Positions 46,373 through 59,673 of a stretch of 64,000 nucleotides of DNA are shown one piece after another. The stretch's first letter is position 1. The number at the start of each line of letters is the position of its first letter. Source of the DNA: Endocalyx cinctus (taxonomy: Eukaryota; Ascomycota; Sordariomycetes; Amphisphaeriales; Apiosporaceae); contig BCKC01000003.1 in the NCBI GenBank assembly GCA_001600455.1, forward strand, positions 1 to 64,000, written 5' to 3'. The notes below the pieces were generated by a model. It was not told the origin of the DNA, made no database searches, and saw only the letters and a program-made list of their open reading frames with translations. Made by a program: the position numbers and the translations under genes.

Positions 46373-49213
46373 TTAATAATCCACTGGATTCCCTATGATA
46401 CCGTCCCAATTCATATCATGCCAATCTTTTTCATCCATCATAAGCCCAAAACCCATCATCGTCATCGTCGCATTGTCCGAGCCTCCTTCTAGCCCCGCCT
46501 CTCCATCTCCATCTTGATAATAGTTAGCAGTAGGCGATAGTACATCACGACCATCTTCGAGTCTCTGATCAGAGGAATTGTTTATATCGTCATTCCCGAG
46601 CACTCGGTTCGTCATGACCTCAACATCGACAAGCATAGACTCATGATCCCTAGCCGATAAATTACCGACCTGAGACATCTCCGTGAGGAGTGCTTTGCCT
46701 TCTCGATACAATAGTTGATAGTGTTTCCATGTCCCTGGCGTCAAAGGTATCAACGATTGACCATCGTTAACAGTTGTGCTTTGGGAAGGTTGCTCTAGTG
46801 TTGTGACGATGTTCAGATGTCCTCTTGGTGATGCCATCGTACGAGGCTGTGGTGAATTACTGTGAAGCGGCGAAAATGGCGTCGCCACCGTAGATGCCAC
46901 CGATGCTGGGTTCTTTAGACTTTGACTAGTATCACTCGACCAAGCGCGAGTACGTGATGCTTGAGAGAAGCATAGAATGGCCAGACTTGAGAATAAGTGG
47001 AGAGACTCCCAATACCCATATTTTGCTGTATTTCGATGAAGTTAATACGACTCAACTAGCTACTAAATAGGTAACACAACAATACGAAATACGACATTAT
47101 CAATTCACGTACCGATTTTGCCCATTTTGCGAAGATCTAATAGGATCATGACGTTATTTCCTGCTGCTTCTAGGCATTGCACCACGAGAGGCCAAATTGT
47201 TTCGTTTACGTTTGTATTTTTCGAAGATGAATTAGCGGCAAGTGTTGCATCGATATCTGACTGAGCGTGAAGTGCATTTTTCCTCTTAACCAGAAGGTAA
47301 TGAATAAGAAGAGGTCTCAGAAGGATTATGAGACACTGTTACCGATTTTAGTCGCTGGTTTAACAATCTTCCAGATTCGCCGTGGATATAAAATAATGTG
47401 AAAAAAAAAAGACGTACCTGATGATACCGAAGATACATAGACGCGATGTTACGTGCGAACTGGTGTCTCTGCATCTGTAACGATATACCGCACTCAAAAG
47501 TAAACGACATACTACTGGGAAGGCCTTGTCTCCAATCTTCTAACAGTGAAAGACAATTCTCGACCAACCTCAAACCCGCCGAATCGACGGTCTTGTCGTC
47601 CTTTTGTAGCTGACCTACGGTTTTGACAACTTCACCTTTTAGAAAGCAGAGTTGAGAAAATGCCGTGAGTAAGTTATCGTCGGAGAACTGCTCCCGACGC
47701 TCCGCAGGAAGCAGGTCAAGTGCAGGCGAAGAGGATGATAGGTCTGGCATCTGCTCGATGATTGGCCGGAGTCCTAGTTCCGTGCTCGTCATCCGGTCTA
47801 CGCAATAGCAAGTCCACCACGTCCGGCGCATGTGTTCGCGTATAACTTCTGGTCGCGTGTCACTCCTCCAGTTGCCTTGCGTAGGTTTTATCGAACAATG
47901 CGAAGGGGAGTCCAGTCTCAGGAGTTGTGCAAGACGAACGCTCTGTCCTGAGTAGTAATATGCTGTTTTTCTCCGGTTAAGGTAATAACAGTAAAATGCC
48001 TAAATTATCTCCCTTCCATCAGTATTTGAAAGGTGGTAGTCTAGTTAAGATCGATAGTCGGTCGGTACTTACGATAAGGTTCAGAGCCTCAACATCTTCA
48101 ACTGTCGGCTCTTCAGTTGACACCTTTAATAGTAGCAAGCCTTGTTCAAAAAGGTATGCACCAGGAGGAGACGGCGTGGTAGAAGCAGAATTTTCAGCAC
48201 CAGAAATCGGAGAAGAAGAGTTTGCGTCCATACTTAGGGGACGAGCAGCTGCATGATGGCCATATCTGCTGCCATTGTAGGACTCGGCGAGGGCCAGCAC
48301 AACCGATACTCGACAGAGCCAATTCCGATCATGAGATTGGGATCCAGGATTTGCATAAGTCTCGGCGAGCCTATCGCGGAAATCTTTTCTCAGGTGCCAG
48401 TGATAATCGCTGAAGCCGTCGTCGAACACGTTCAGGAGATGAAACGCGTGCAGTCGAGGAGGCAATTTGAGAGATACGTTCAAATCTAGATGATGTAAAG
48501 TTTCATCAGAAAAATATGTTCCCAAGCGAAATTAAAGTATGTCGCGTCAAAAATAAAGAAGGGAAAAGTGAGAGAGCGGGCGGGGGCATTTCCTACGTGT
48601 CGAGTCAAAATTCAGTGGTGTATATGAATATTGAGAGCCGCGAAGAGGGGGCACGTATGTCTGGTTATTAACCCAACCAGAGGCTGCTTGAGAATTCACC
48701 GAAAGCTCTTTCAAAGTCTCGACAAATCGCTCCGCGCTGCCCTCATCCAGCGAACTTCCACCACCTGCCCCAGCCGAACACCCTGGAGATTTGCCATCTA
48801 TTACACGGCGCAAGTGAACGCTCTGGCCAGTAGGTGATCTAGCATCTGCTGATAGATGACCAACAGAAATGGGAAATTCTTGAGACGATTTGGTGGCCGC
48901 CACCGCAGCTGAGCTAGCGGCCCGATGTCGCAGACTCAGCAGCTCCTCGGTGAGCCCGCGTATATAGCTCTCCGGTACGGTTCGCACCGAGTCTTTAATC
49001 TGGTATGTGCAATCTCGCTGTCGCGTGCGGCACCTATCACAAGGACTTCCTGAATATTGTGAAAATTATTTATTAGGTCGTCCAGTAAATCTGGGCGTTG
49101 AATGGATGATGTTCTTAGAAGAACGAAGAACTAAACTTACCGCCACTACATTTTAGCTTCTGGGACCGACACGGACGACACGCAACTGGATTCCTTCCTT
49201 TAAACCGACCCAT
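46373..49213 (-). CDS. Zn2Cys6 fungal-specific transcription factor
   Basis: Six exons (49213-49141, 49049-48597, 48485-48073, 47999-47418, 47335-47113, 47025-46373) give 798 residues. The binuclear zinc cluster is Cys12, 15, 22, 28, 31 and 38, the canonical CX2CX6CX5CX2CX6C. It is split by intron 1 after the third Cys. The middle homology region (PF04082 type) includes AFYCYYLNRRKTAYYYSGQSVRLAQ, RRTWWTCYCVDRMTSTELGLRP, SLQMQRHQFARNIASMYLRYHQ and CLIILLRPLLIHYLL. The acidic, Asn/Asp-rich C-terminus is probably the activation region. Nuclear regulator. It lies next to the amino-acid oxidase (726 bp away, same strand) and may control it and the MFS gene beyond; that is inference from position. 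Confidence 0.9.
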
Positions 49214-49938
49214 GGTAAATGTATACTTTCTCTGCTTTCGGAAAATAGAGTCGTGAAATCACGCCATCCGCAATATTGTAGAAATGGCTTGGCCTGGGTA
49301 CTAGATAGTTAACTGGGGACACATTGGTTATAATAAGATATTTCATTAAAAATCCGCGGGGATTTCCGCTAGCAATCCCGCGCATGTATTAAATGTATAT
49401 ATATACGGGGATACTATGGATCTGTATTGTATGGACCCTTGGGGTAGAAATGTTGCGGGGAGTCTAAATTAGATCTGTAATGGCGTCGCTTAGATATCAA
49501 GGTACCCTAGATATCATGCACCCAGCCAGCCAGCCACCCAGACCACCCTGGTCATCTCGACAGTCCGGTAAGATAGGCGATATAATAATTACCTAGTGGG
49601 GTGTGGAGTCTTACATGCCACGAATAATGCAAGGAATTTGGAGCATCTAGGGTATATATTATTAATTACTACTGTATCCTTCCGAGTTCGGTCTGGTATG
49701 GGGTACGTTCTAAGTTCAGTGGGGATCAGAACGGTTTACAGATATGTCACGACAGGATGGAAGACAGAGTAGGAAGAGACTGAGTATATGACCTAGAGAA
49801 AGCAGGATTCCTACACTGGCCACAACGAGATCATCGCATTTTGAGTAGTTCATCAGGTTCACTTTCCTATCGCTAAGTATATATATATATATGTCATACC
49901 AAATAAACCTCATTGTCGTTAATCACGTAACAGCAAAA
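49214..49938. other. Regulator upstream region / amine oxidase 3' spacer
   Basis: About 725 bp with CAGC/CACC repeats near 49520-49548 and a TA run near 49878-49892. No gene supported. Confidence 0.55.
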
Positions 49939-51400
49939 TTACAAGCGAGCCCAAGTCCACGGCATCTTCTTAGGAGGAGCGTGTTTATCCTTCCAGCCAG
50001 TAAGCTCCGAAAGATCCCTCGGCGGCCAAGGGTGGGGGTCCTCGTGGCCCTCGGGAACCTTGCCGTACTTCCACTTCCATAGATCCAACCACTCCTGGCC
50101 TAGTTTACCCTCCAACATGTCTGCGACGTACTTGCCGATGATTGGCATGAACTTGAACCCGTGGTTCGACCCGACCGTGCCGATAAATAGGTTCTTAGCC
50201 TGCGGGTACGGACATATCCGGAAGTTGAGATCGCCAGCGATACCGTCCCTATTTTTAAGACTGTGTTAGCAAAATATTGTTTGAAAGATGAAGTAAATGT
50301 GATGAAAAAAAAAAAAAGAAAGAAAGAAAAACTGACCAGCACAGTTTGCTAGAAACAAAAGGTCTATCGGCCAATTCCGGTAGCATTTCCCTCAAGAAGA
50401 CGCGTATCTCGTCCTCGATCTCCTTAGGGCAGCCGTCAAAGGGGTAATCTCCCAAAGAGTGGGTAATCGACGCTCCAGGCGCGTGCTTGTTTTTGAAGTT
50501 GGTAACATTTCGACAGCTGCAAAGTTTTATGTAACCATCCTCATCCGGAGGAAAGATGATGGCCTGCTCGAAGTCGTCAATGATCGGGATAGACTTGTAT
50601 TTCTCGATCTCGTGGGGCTCCAACTTCATGACGGCGATAACGGAACTCATCGCCGTGATCTCCTCTTTCGAGTCGATCAGAGTGGATGTATTGGCACCGC
50701 TAGCGAGCACAATAGCGTCCGCTCGGTGGATCGTGCCGTCGGCGGTCTGAACTCCTGTGCATGTGCCGTCCGGAGCGTATATGAGCTTCTTGGCGTAGCC
50801 GGCATCGCCGAAGATGTACTTAGCACCCAACGACTTAGCCTTGGTAGCCATTCTGAGTAATGCTTGACCAGATGGAGCCTTTTAGAACCGCATAGATTAG
50901 CATATTACCCTCCATAGAGTTAATCGTAGTTGGAGAGGAGGAATTACCCATCCAGCCGCCGGACTCCAAAGGTTTGTCCAGCCGGGGAAATCGCCCGTAA
51001 AGACGGGCCATTTCTTCTTAATCTGGTCGGCGGTGAGGTATTCGACCCCCTTCCTTCCGAGCTTCTCAGACAGCTTCCGCGAGTTCTCGAGCCAGCCACG
51101 GGTCATATCGTGGGCCGACATGATCCACCCCGTCTCGCGGTACAAGCCGGCGAACATGGGATTATTCGGGTTCTTCCATTCTTCCATGGACTCTTCTGCC
51201 AGCTGCTTGTAAAGAGGATTGGGGTAGTCGGTGCGGATAACCTTATTCAGGTCGCACGCCGCCGAGTCCTTGGACGGGGCGTCGAATCGGTCGAGAACGG
51301 TTACCGACTTATACCCCCGCGACACCAGGTGGTAAGCCGTGGAGGTGCCGAAGGCGCCGCCGCCGACGATTATGACTGAGGAGCTAGGGGTGAGAGACAT
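49939..51400 (-). CDS. FAD-dependent amine oxidase, fructosyl amino acid oxidase / sarcosine oxidase type
   Basis: Three exons (51400-50948, 50878-50337, 50248-49939) give 434 residues. The FAD fold begins VIIVGGGAFGTSTAYHL (GxGxxG at 13-18) with the acidic VLDRFD at beta-2. SAACDLNKVIRTDY is typical of amadoriases. Cys331 in SKLCW, rebuilt across intron 2, matches the position of the cysteine covalently linked to FAD in MSOX-family enzymes. The C-terminus GSNHGFKFMPIIGKYVADML is the conserved FAD-embracing segment. It would oxidise secondary amines such as fructosyl amino acids, sarcosine or pipecolate, releasing H2O2. No clear PTS1 (the end is WARL; ARL is a weak variant), so peroxisomal location is only possible. 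Divergent from the MFS carrier at 52403. Confidence 0.9.
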
Positions 51401-52402
51401 GATTACGAAATTGACTCAGCAGTGACTTGGGTTTCCTAGAATCTGATGTTTATAGACACGACATGGGCGTGGCCAAGATTTATTTTATAGGACTTTCGTA
51501 CCCTTTTCGCATTCTCACGATAGAGATTCGGCTTCACAGCTGTGAGTTTCGGATTCTCGTTGATTAGCTCGCAAGTTTGAGACCATCCTGCTTGTAACTG
51601 TAAAATGGATCGTCAAAGGCCGAATTCGGGCCACCCGAAGCTGCCGATCGGAGGGAGTGAGGTTATAGTATGGGGTAAAGAATATGACCTAAAAGATCGT
51701 GTTGGTACACAGTAACTTTTTTTCCGACGTAGACATCAATATCCATGCTATCATACTATATTATGTATGCATATATTTAGCATACTCTTCACATGATATC
51801 TGCTTGGCATTAACAATCAATAATAAGTGTTACCTGTCTCCATCAAATGCGACGCTTTTCCCTTAAAGTCACATCGTCTACATAGTACATACATTTACCC
51901 CACATCAGCCGACGTTATCAATCGGCTTTACCTAAAGTGCTACAGATGTTCGGCCACCAATGCCTAGCGGCCGAAGAGATACATTTTGGACCATTTCTCC
52001 GTTGCATCTTTACGATATCCGAAAAACCATGGTTATCCATGCCACACCACATTACATTTCTCCTGGCGTTAGTTATCCACAGCGATAAACATCTTATCAC
52101 TTGTCATTACTGATAGCTAGTACACATGGATAATCTAAGATTATATCCCTTATCCACGTCTTTGGGCCATGTACTATGTACGCCAAGCAAGATGATCCCA
52201 TGTCAATATGAGTGACTTCTAAGTAATTATTTATTAGCTGATGAAATCACCCTCCGCTGGGTTTCTGAGGAACTGGAAGATGCTTCTCTCTTTCCTCTCT
52301 TCACGACTTTGCGAAACTGGTCTAAATTTTGTATTTGTCGCTGAATAGCAAGCAATAACGGCGGCTTCTAAAGCTACGAGGGAACCGGTGAAGAGCGAGA
52401 AG
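51401..52402. promoter_or_regulatory. Bidirectional promoter region, amine oxidase / MFS carrier
   Basis: About 1 kb between two divergent starts. TTATCCA/TGGATAA words recur (about 52070, 52126 and 52150) and may be regulator sites. Near the MFS start the sequence becomes C/T-rich. Shared control is inferred from arrangement only. Confidence 0.4.
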
Positions 52403-54159
52403 ATGACGGACAAAATAGATGATGTCGACACTAAGTCGGTAATGCAAGGTCACACGACCCAGATATACGTACGAGAAAAGCCGGAGCTGCTGCGCGACCT
52501 ATCGGACGAAGAGTATAAGGCGCTCGAGAAGAAGCTGATACGCAAGCTTGACTTGCGACTCATGCCGATGGTGATTCTTATTTACATCCTGAACTACCTG
52601 GACCGAAATACAATTGCGTCTGCCCGTCTCGCCGGTCTCGAAGACGACCTCGGCTTGAAGGGTTACCAGTTTCAGACCGCCGTCGCCGTTCTCAACATCG
52701 GTTACTTGCTCATGCAGGTCCCCAGTAACCTGTTCCTCAACAAGATCGGCAAGCCGTCTCTGTATCTAGCTTCTTGCATGGCTCTTTGGGTAAGAATAGC
52801 TCATCTCGATTCATCTATATGTAGAAATTGGTCATTTTTCCCCCTAAGCTGCTCAAGTCGCGAGGGTAATGGAGATATACTAACCTAGTCGATTCCATAA
52901 CAGGGTGTAATTTGCGCTTTAACTGGTATAGCGCACAGCTTCGGGGGTCTAGTGGCGACCCGATTTTTCCTCGGATTCGTGGAAGCGGCCTATTATCCGG
53001 GGGTGCTGGCGACCTTGTCATCCTGGTACGTGCGCAAGGAGACGTCGCTGCGATCGGGTATCTTCTACGGCGGCGCCATGTTGTCGGGCGCCTTTTCGGG
53101 CCTCATCGCCGCCGGGATCGTCGACAATCTGGACGGCGCGCGGGGCTTGCGGGCCTGGCGCTGGCTCTTTCTGATCGAGGGCTCCGCCACCGTCCTCGTC
53201 GCCGTGCTCGCCTACTTCATCCTGCCGGATTTCCCCGCCAACACGAAGTGGCTGACGGAGCAGGAACGTCAGCTCGCTATGTACCGCCTCCAGCTCGACG
53301 CCGCCGGAGAGGAGGATTGGGTCTCGTCCGAGAAAGAATCCTTGTTCAAAGGTTTTAAGATGATCTTGAAAGACGGTAAGAACTGGATCCTCGTCGTTAT
53401 CGTTTACGGCGTCGGTAGCTCCATTTCGATCAACAGCTTCTTCCCAACCGTCGTCAAGAGCTTCGGCAAGGGTAACGTCGAAACCCTACTTCTCACTTCG
53501 CCCCCTTACTTGCTCGCGTGTATCGTCGTCGCGGCTGTATCGTGGCACGCGGATAGGACCAACGAGCGATACTGGCACACGGTTGGTTCTTTAGCAATGG
53601 CCATGGCTGGTCTGATTATCTCGTCAGCCGCCACGGGCCTCGGTCCTCGTTACTTTGGTGCTCTTATAATGATCCCGGGAATCTACTCGGGATTCAACAT
53701 GGCTAGTACGTACCCTTAATATTTTTACCTTATACACACACACACATATATATATATATATGCTCAAATCCCCACGTGCTTAATTTGCATCACTGCCTGA
53801 ACTATTCGAGATTATCAAGCCTCGTTTACTAACACATATTACTTTTACCTACAGTCGTCTGGACATCAAACACGAACAATCGACCCCCTGCTAAGAGAGC
53901 GGCGGCGGTAGCGTTCAATAACGCGGTCGCGGGTATTAGCGGTGTCTACGGTTCATACCTGTACCCCGACAACGCGGCTCCTAGATTCGTTCTCGCGTTC
54001 AGCGTCAACGCGGCCATGGCTTTAGTGGCCATCGTAGCTAGCACGGTGCTACGTTATGTTTTGAAGAAAGAAAACAAGAAGTTGGAGCAAAAGGAATTAG
54101 ACGAGGAGAGAGCTGGTCGGGGTGGTGGTGTAGGTACCGGTTTCCGTTACCTGACCTAA
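52403..54159 (+). CDS. MFS transporter, anion:cation symporter (Tna1/Dal5-like)
   Basis: Three exons (52403-52789, 52904-53705, 53855-54159) give 497 residues. The start at 52403 is the first ATG in the frame. Twelve membrane helices are apparent. Motifs include RKLDLRLMPMVILIYILNYLDRNTIASARL (helix 1), YQFQTAVAVLNIGYLLMQVPSNL, RFFLGFVEAAYYPGV, WRWLFLIEGSATV and VWTSNTNNRPPAKRAAAVAFNN. These resemble fungal nicotinate (TNA1) and related organic-acid/amine carriers of the ACS family. The second intron has a CA/TA microsatellite (53731-53762). It is divergent from the amine oxidase, which suggests that it imports that enzyme's substrate or a product. Confidence 0.92.
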
Positions 54160-54873
54160 CCTAAGGAACAATAGCGAATACGTAATACCTATTAGTTGAT
54201 TTTCTTTAAGAACGCCCACTTTATATTCAATATCTAGAAAGGTGTTCATTGTTCTTGGGAATGAGTCCTTGAATTATATTATTATTATTATTATTATCAT
54301 ATTATCCAACTTTGATTCGAGTATTCGTCAATGCGTGGAGTATATGCGGCGACCTGAAGGTCTACGGGAGATATGAGCACCTATCACTCCCTAAAACACC
54401 GTCGTCACCACTAAATCAATCGTCTAACTGTAGCTAAGATAGCGCTAAAAATGGGTAATGTATCCACCCCAATAAGACGATCAGTACCTGACCTATAGCC
54501 CACTCCTATCTCCGCAACAATCAGACCTACGACCCCTTACAACGACCTGACCTGTGGGTCCAACATTTGTAGATTCAACCAATCAAAATTTCAGTGAGTG
54601 TATAATTCATAGGTCAGGTAGTCGAGCATCACCGGTCAGTTTGTCTACAACCTCAGCTTAAATTATGTAGCAGATATTTTGATTATTGATACGTACTTAA
54701 GTAACCTAGTTATGTATGACGAGGAGCCATAGCTTCTTTATTCTGACATCAAAAGTATTTTGGGGTATTTTTTTATTTTTTTTTTAAAAAAAAAAAAAAA
54801 AATCTTAGCCGAATTTCTATTATCCTATGAACGAGCACACCTTCATTACGCAGAGATTTTCGGATCCAATCAT
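54160..54873. other. Convergent intergenic spacer
   Basis: About 710 bp with an ATT microsatellite (54278-54297) and a T/A-tract (54771-54801). No gene supported. Confidence 0.6.
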
Positions 54874-56608
54874 TCAAAAGAAAGGAATAATAGACTCCAG
54901 CTCTCTCGAAAATTCCGTCACGATCCTTGGTTTCGGTATCGCCTCGTCCCAGAGCGCCTTCGCCACTACGCTGTGCAGGTTATGAACCCAGGGAAACTTG
55001 GTGAGGACGGATAGCGCGTCATCCCAGGTGCGTAGATCCAGCTGTTCCGGGGACGCCAGCTCCCTAATCTTCGACCTTATCCACGCGCCGTCCTTGTCTA
55101 TCGACTTGTCGAATAGCATGTATCTCGATACGTTAATCGCCCAAAAGAGCACCTCTCGACCGGCCTTATCTCGATACAAATAATTCTGAAACGCAGACCG
55201 GGCTAAGGTCGTGAGTAGAAGGAAGTCCGGCCGCGTATATCCCAACCCCGTCATGAAGGATACTAGGAAGGCCAACAGGCCGATGTACACGGTATCGTCT
55301 ATCGGGTCGCGAAGAACCCCGCCACCCACCGTACTAATATCCAGTAGGCAGTAGATGGCGCGGAGCATAAAATAATGAAATCCGAATCCGTCTACTTTCT
55401 TGCCCGCGTGGAAATTATTGTTTAAAAGCCAACTAAATCTCTCGATGTCGACGAGTACCTCTTGTAGACCTTGGTGCAGCCGCGACCGTATTTCTGGGTC
55501 GACTCCGCCGGAAATCGAGACGGTATCGGTATCGGGAAGCGGCAGGCCGTACTCGCCGAGGGGAGGTAAATGCCGGGTAGCCAGCCGCGGAGTCGTACCA
55601 AGGTGCATGGCGAACTCGACGTCGGCGCGGAAGACCTTCTGCGCGATCTGCGGGTCTTCCTTCACCAGGCGGTCGATACCGCCTCGCAGGTCGACGATGC
55701 TGAGCAAGCCGTTCAGATGCACCAGCCCGTGCCAGTAATCGCCCCTCAAGCGGTCGTAGTGCGTCATGGCCACGACGCAGGCGATAGTGAGGTTCGATAA
55801 CGCGTCGCTTCCGGATAAGCGCGCGTTGACGAGCTGAAAAGTGCGCGATAGGTGACGGATCCCTTCGCGAGACTCGGAGGGCCTCAGGAATTGGGGTCCT
55901 ACCACGGCGACACAGTTGGCGAGGGTGCAGTGGAAGTCTATTAATACGGATATGTCAATATATACCTATAAGTGTATATATGGAACTACGAATACTATGT
56001 ATTGATGGACACTTGGGGGGTGGGGTGTGAAGATAATTAGAAAAAAAGAGAAAGAGAGAATGTACTTACAGGCTTCATCTTCAAATAAAAATTTCACCCA
56101 CGGCGTACTGCTGACCTTATACTCTACGACTTCTGCCAATTCGGTCGGATAAACGGGCTGTGTGAGGAAAGTGAAAGCTAACGTTGACGGTTAGCTAGTT
56201 GTGGCTTACGGTATGCAGATATGAAATATATTACTACATCATACCTCTATGAAACAGGGCAGGAGAGGTTTGAGCTAATGCGCCAGGAAGGAAATAAACC
56301 GTGGACGTGGTACCCAGTTCCCGTCGTATGGGTCCTAGATCGCACATCTCTTCTCCAGGAGTGAGATTGGGATTACGAGGGTTTTCCGCGGGGTTTGATT
56401 GGTTCCCAGCCTTTGTTGCGGCGGTGATATTGGTGGTGGCGGTAGTGTGGACTATCCACCTATCTCTCCTAGCCCCCTTTTTCTTTCGGGACTCTCGGCC
56501 CACCGTATTCTCAGTCTTGACATTTTTCTTGCCTTTGGCGGCGTGACTGCGGATCAACTTTCTAGCGTCCGGATCGATCTCAGCGTTGTTGATGAATTGA
56601 AGGGACAT
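54874..56608 (-). CDS. Fungal-specific regulator-like protein without zinc cluster (Fungal_trans_2 / DUF3468-like)
   Basis: Three exons (56608-56245, 56177-56070, 55937-54874) give 511 residues. The N-terminus SLQFINNAEIDPDARKLIRSH resembles a motif I associate with fungal regulator-like proteins that lack a DNA-binding domain. A lysine-rich stretch (GKKNVK...RKKKGARRDR) may be a nuclear localisation signal. The C-terminal ~350 residues are helical and match the general pattern of Fungal_trans_2 proteins (FHCTLANCVAVVG, SNLTIACVVAMTHYDRL, HLNGLLSIVDLRGGID). No cysteine cluster is present. A regulatory role, perhaps over the divergent MFS gene at 57784, is inference. Confidence 0.8.
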
Positions 56609-57783
56609 TATATCTTTCCTCTTTCTCTATATATCTCTCTCTTTCTTCTCCCCAATCTCATTCCTCTGCCGAATAAGAAAAGTGGAAAAAGTAGGATGAG
56701 GAGATGGAAGTAAAGACTCAATGAGGAAAACGCTATGAAATTACTACATAGAGAAATTAGTAACGGTCGAGAGGTGTCGAGAGGTGTGTCGAAGTCTGAA
56801 TTGACACGCTGACACGCTGCTAAATTTTGCCGACGAAGATAGCTTATTACGACAGAATGCGGCGTTAGTGCCGGATATAAGTCTTTACCTCCTTAGCTAC
56901 CCAGGGCTGCCTACAACTAGGGCTGCCTATATCGATGGATGCACATAATAAGTATTATCCCACTTTCTCGGCGTGTCTGCGTGTTTACACGTAAGGGTAA
57001 ACGGTCGCGTTAAGAACCCGAATACCCCGACTGCCTAGAACTTAACTCCGATTGACTCAATTAATTAAGTGCGTATTACGGTACGGAGGCCGTATACAAG
57101 TATATCTCGGTCCACTATTGCATTTATCTACCGAGGGCGTATTCTACCCCTTGGAAGTGCGTATACGTAAGAATAAAACACGACCGGCTTTTCAATAAAT
57201 GTTGAACTAGAATTAACATTCTATAAGGTAAAACTCTCGCGTTGGCTACACTCAACCTTAACATGAAGCGCACCGGATATGAAAACCTACATATAGCTAG
57301 GTGAATCAAATCTCTGTCTTGACACTTTATGGATCCTACTATAATAAATATATAAGTAAATAAAGCCCCGTAGTCCCGTTATCGGGAAACCCCGCTGATA
57401 TAGCTAGTATGACCCCGGTAATTATCCCGCAATAGAGTCGGAGGAGACCCGTCCGAATATTTTGGACCCGCTCGTCGCGATAACGAAATGCAAGGTCAAA
57501 GATATAACATTTATTTTATAACCTGGACTGATATGCTCGAGAGCCGATAAATGGGCTGACTAGTTTACTTATAATGGGTTAGCTTTCAATGAGAAAAACA
57601 AGATGGATACGTAAGATCTACGTTTTGCCGTCCACGCATCTATCTACCACCTAAACTCATTCACTCCTGACTACATCCTTACGGCGACAAGGTAGAATCA
57701 GTCTAGGGTCAAGAACCATAGGATTTTCATATCCGTGGCTAATTGAATCGACAAGAAGGAGAGAACAAGAAAACAAAGAAATC
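56609..57783. promoter_or_regulatory. Divergent promoter region, regulator-like gene / MFS carrier
   Basis: About 1.2 kb between divergent starts. A direct repeat GTCGAGAGGTGT occurs twice near 56767, and GGGCTGCCTA recurs near 56905-56930. No coding ORF. Specific factor sites cannot be assigned. Confidence 0.4.
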
Positions 57784-59673
57784 ATGGCCGACGAGAAGAC
57801 GGCAATCGACCCCGTTGTCGACTCCAAGCGCGACGTCGACGCTGAAGTCGCCGTAGACGCGTCTTCCCTAAAGGCCGAAGCGGAAGACACCGTTGCTGCC
57901 GCGACCGAGTACTCGGAGGAGTATTATAGAAAGCTACTATGGAAAATCGACCTCTGCCTCCTCCCGCTGATGTGGTTCTGCTACGGGACCCAGCAAGCGG
58001 ATAAGACCTCCCTCAGCACGCAAGCCGTCTTCGGCATTCGCGAGGACACCGGACTTGTCGGAGATCAGTATAACTGGCTGAGTACCGGCTTCTATCTGTC
58101 CTACCTAGTTTTCGAGGCGCCCGGAAACTGGCTCATGCAGAGGGTTCACACCGGTCGATTCTTAGGTACCGTCATGGTCCTTTGGGGGATCGTCGTGTTG
58201 GTGATCGGCTTCGCCCATAACTTCACCCACCTGATTGTCCTGCGCCTGATCCAGGGCGCCCTCGAATGCACCATCTCCCCGACCTTCATGCTCATGACCG
58301 GCGCCTGGTATAAGTCACGCGAGCACACCTTTCGCTCCACCATTTGGGGCACGTCCAACGCTGGGATGAATGTCATTACCGGTCTCATCATGTACGCCAT
58401 CGGGCAGCATATTGAGAAAAGTCCCGGTAGCATAGCTGCCGTGAGTTTTAATTAACCTTTCATTCACGTCATTAACTATCAGAATCAAAGCCAAACCATG
58501 CTAACCGTGGGAAAAAAAAAACCATGCGATAGTGGAGAGCCATCTCCTTTTTCCTCGGCGCCCTTACCATCTTCCTCGGAATCCTCGCCTTCTTCATCCT
58601 CGGCACGCCGCGAGAAGTGCGATGGCTAAGCGCGGACGAGAAGCGAGCGGCGATCGCACGAGTCGTCGAAAACCAGACGGGTACGGATCGAGAGCAGCGG
58701 TCGGAATGGAAGTGGGAGCAGGTCAGACAGGCGGTAAAAGACCCGCAGACCTGGTTCTTCTTCTTCGTCACCATCGTCAACTCCCTGCCCAACGGCGCCA
58801 ACACGACCTTCTCGAAGCTGATCTGGAAGTCTTTCGGCTTTACTAATCTCGAGACCCTGCTGAAGGGCTCGACCCCTTATTATTCCATTAGCATCGTTTG
58901 GTATCTATTAGTTGGTTTCGTGGCTCTGAAGAAGCCGAACATGCGATGTAAGTTCTGCGAAAGACTAGTCGACCCGTATCGATTATTATCACTCAAACTC
59001 ACGTACCCTCGTATATTATAGTCCTCTTGATGATGTTCTCACTCATCCCTGCTTTCGTCGGCATGTTAACTTTGGCTCTCCTCCCGACCGACGGGATGAA
59101 GTGGACCAGATGGGGCATGTATATCATGCAAGTGACCGGTAACCTGCCTGGACTACGTACGTTCCACCTGCCATGACCTGCCTGCTTTCTTAAATTGTCA
59201 AGACTAACCCCAAAACCTACCCCTTTCCTTAGTGATATGGACCTTCCTACCTTCCAACGTCGCCGGCCGCACCAAGAAGTCCGTGACGGCCACGATACTA
59301 TTCGTCGCCTACTGCGTCGGCAACGCCATCGGCGCTCAGATTATGCAGGAGTCTGACGCGCCCAGGTACATACATGGTATCACCGCGTGCAGCATCCTTT
59401 ATGCCGTCGAGTTTACGGGCATGGGACTTTGGCGTACCTACTGTAAGTCTTTCCTCCTTTGACTTTGGGAGGCATCGGATATAGCCAGCCTCCAGATTTA
59501 AAATGCACGAATATGCTAACTCGGGAATTCTAGACATCTGGGAAAACAAACGTCGTGCCAGGATCATCGAGAGCCAAGGCATTTCCCCCGAGGAAAGCGA
59601 GCGCTTGGGCAAGTTGAACGCTGAGGCGGATATGACGGATAGGGAAAATATACACTTCAAGTACCAGTTTTAA
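57784..59673 (+). CDS. MFS transporter, allantoate permease (Dal5) family
   Basis: Five exons (57784-58440, 58533-58947, 59022-59156, 59233-59442, 59534-59673) give 518 residues with fitting phases. A ~45-residue acidic N-terminus leads to helix 1 (LLWKIDLCLLPLMWFCYGTQQADKTSLSTQAVFGI). Further family motifs are GDQYNWLSTGFYLSYLVFEAPGNWLMQR, RLIQGALECTISPTFMLMTGAWY, FRSTIWGTSNAGMNV and LLIWTFLPSNVAGRTKKSVT. This is the Dal5 branch (allantoate, ureidosuccinate, dipeptides, other organic anions). Plasma membrane, H+-coupled by family analogy. Divergent from the regulator-like gene at 56608. Confidence 0.92.
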
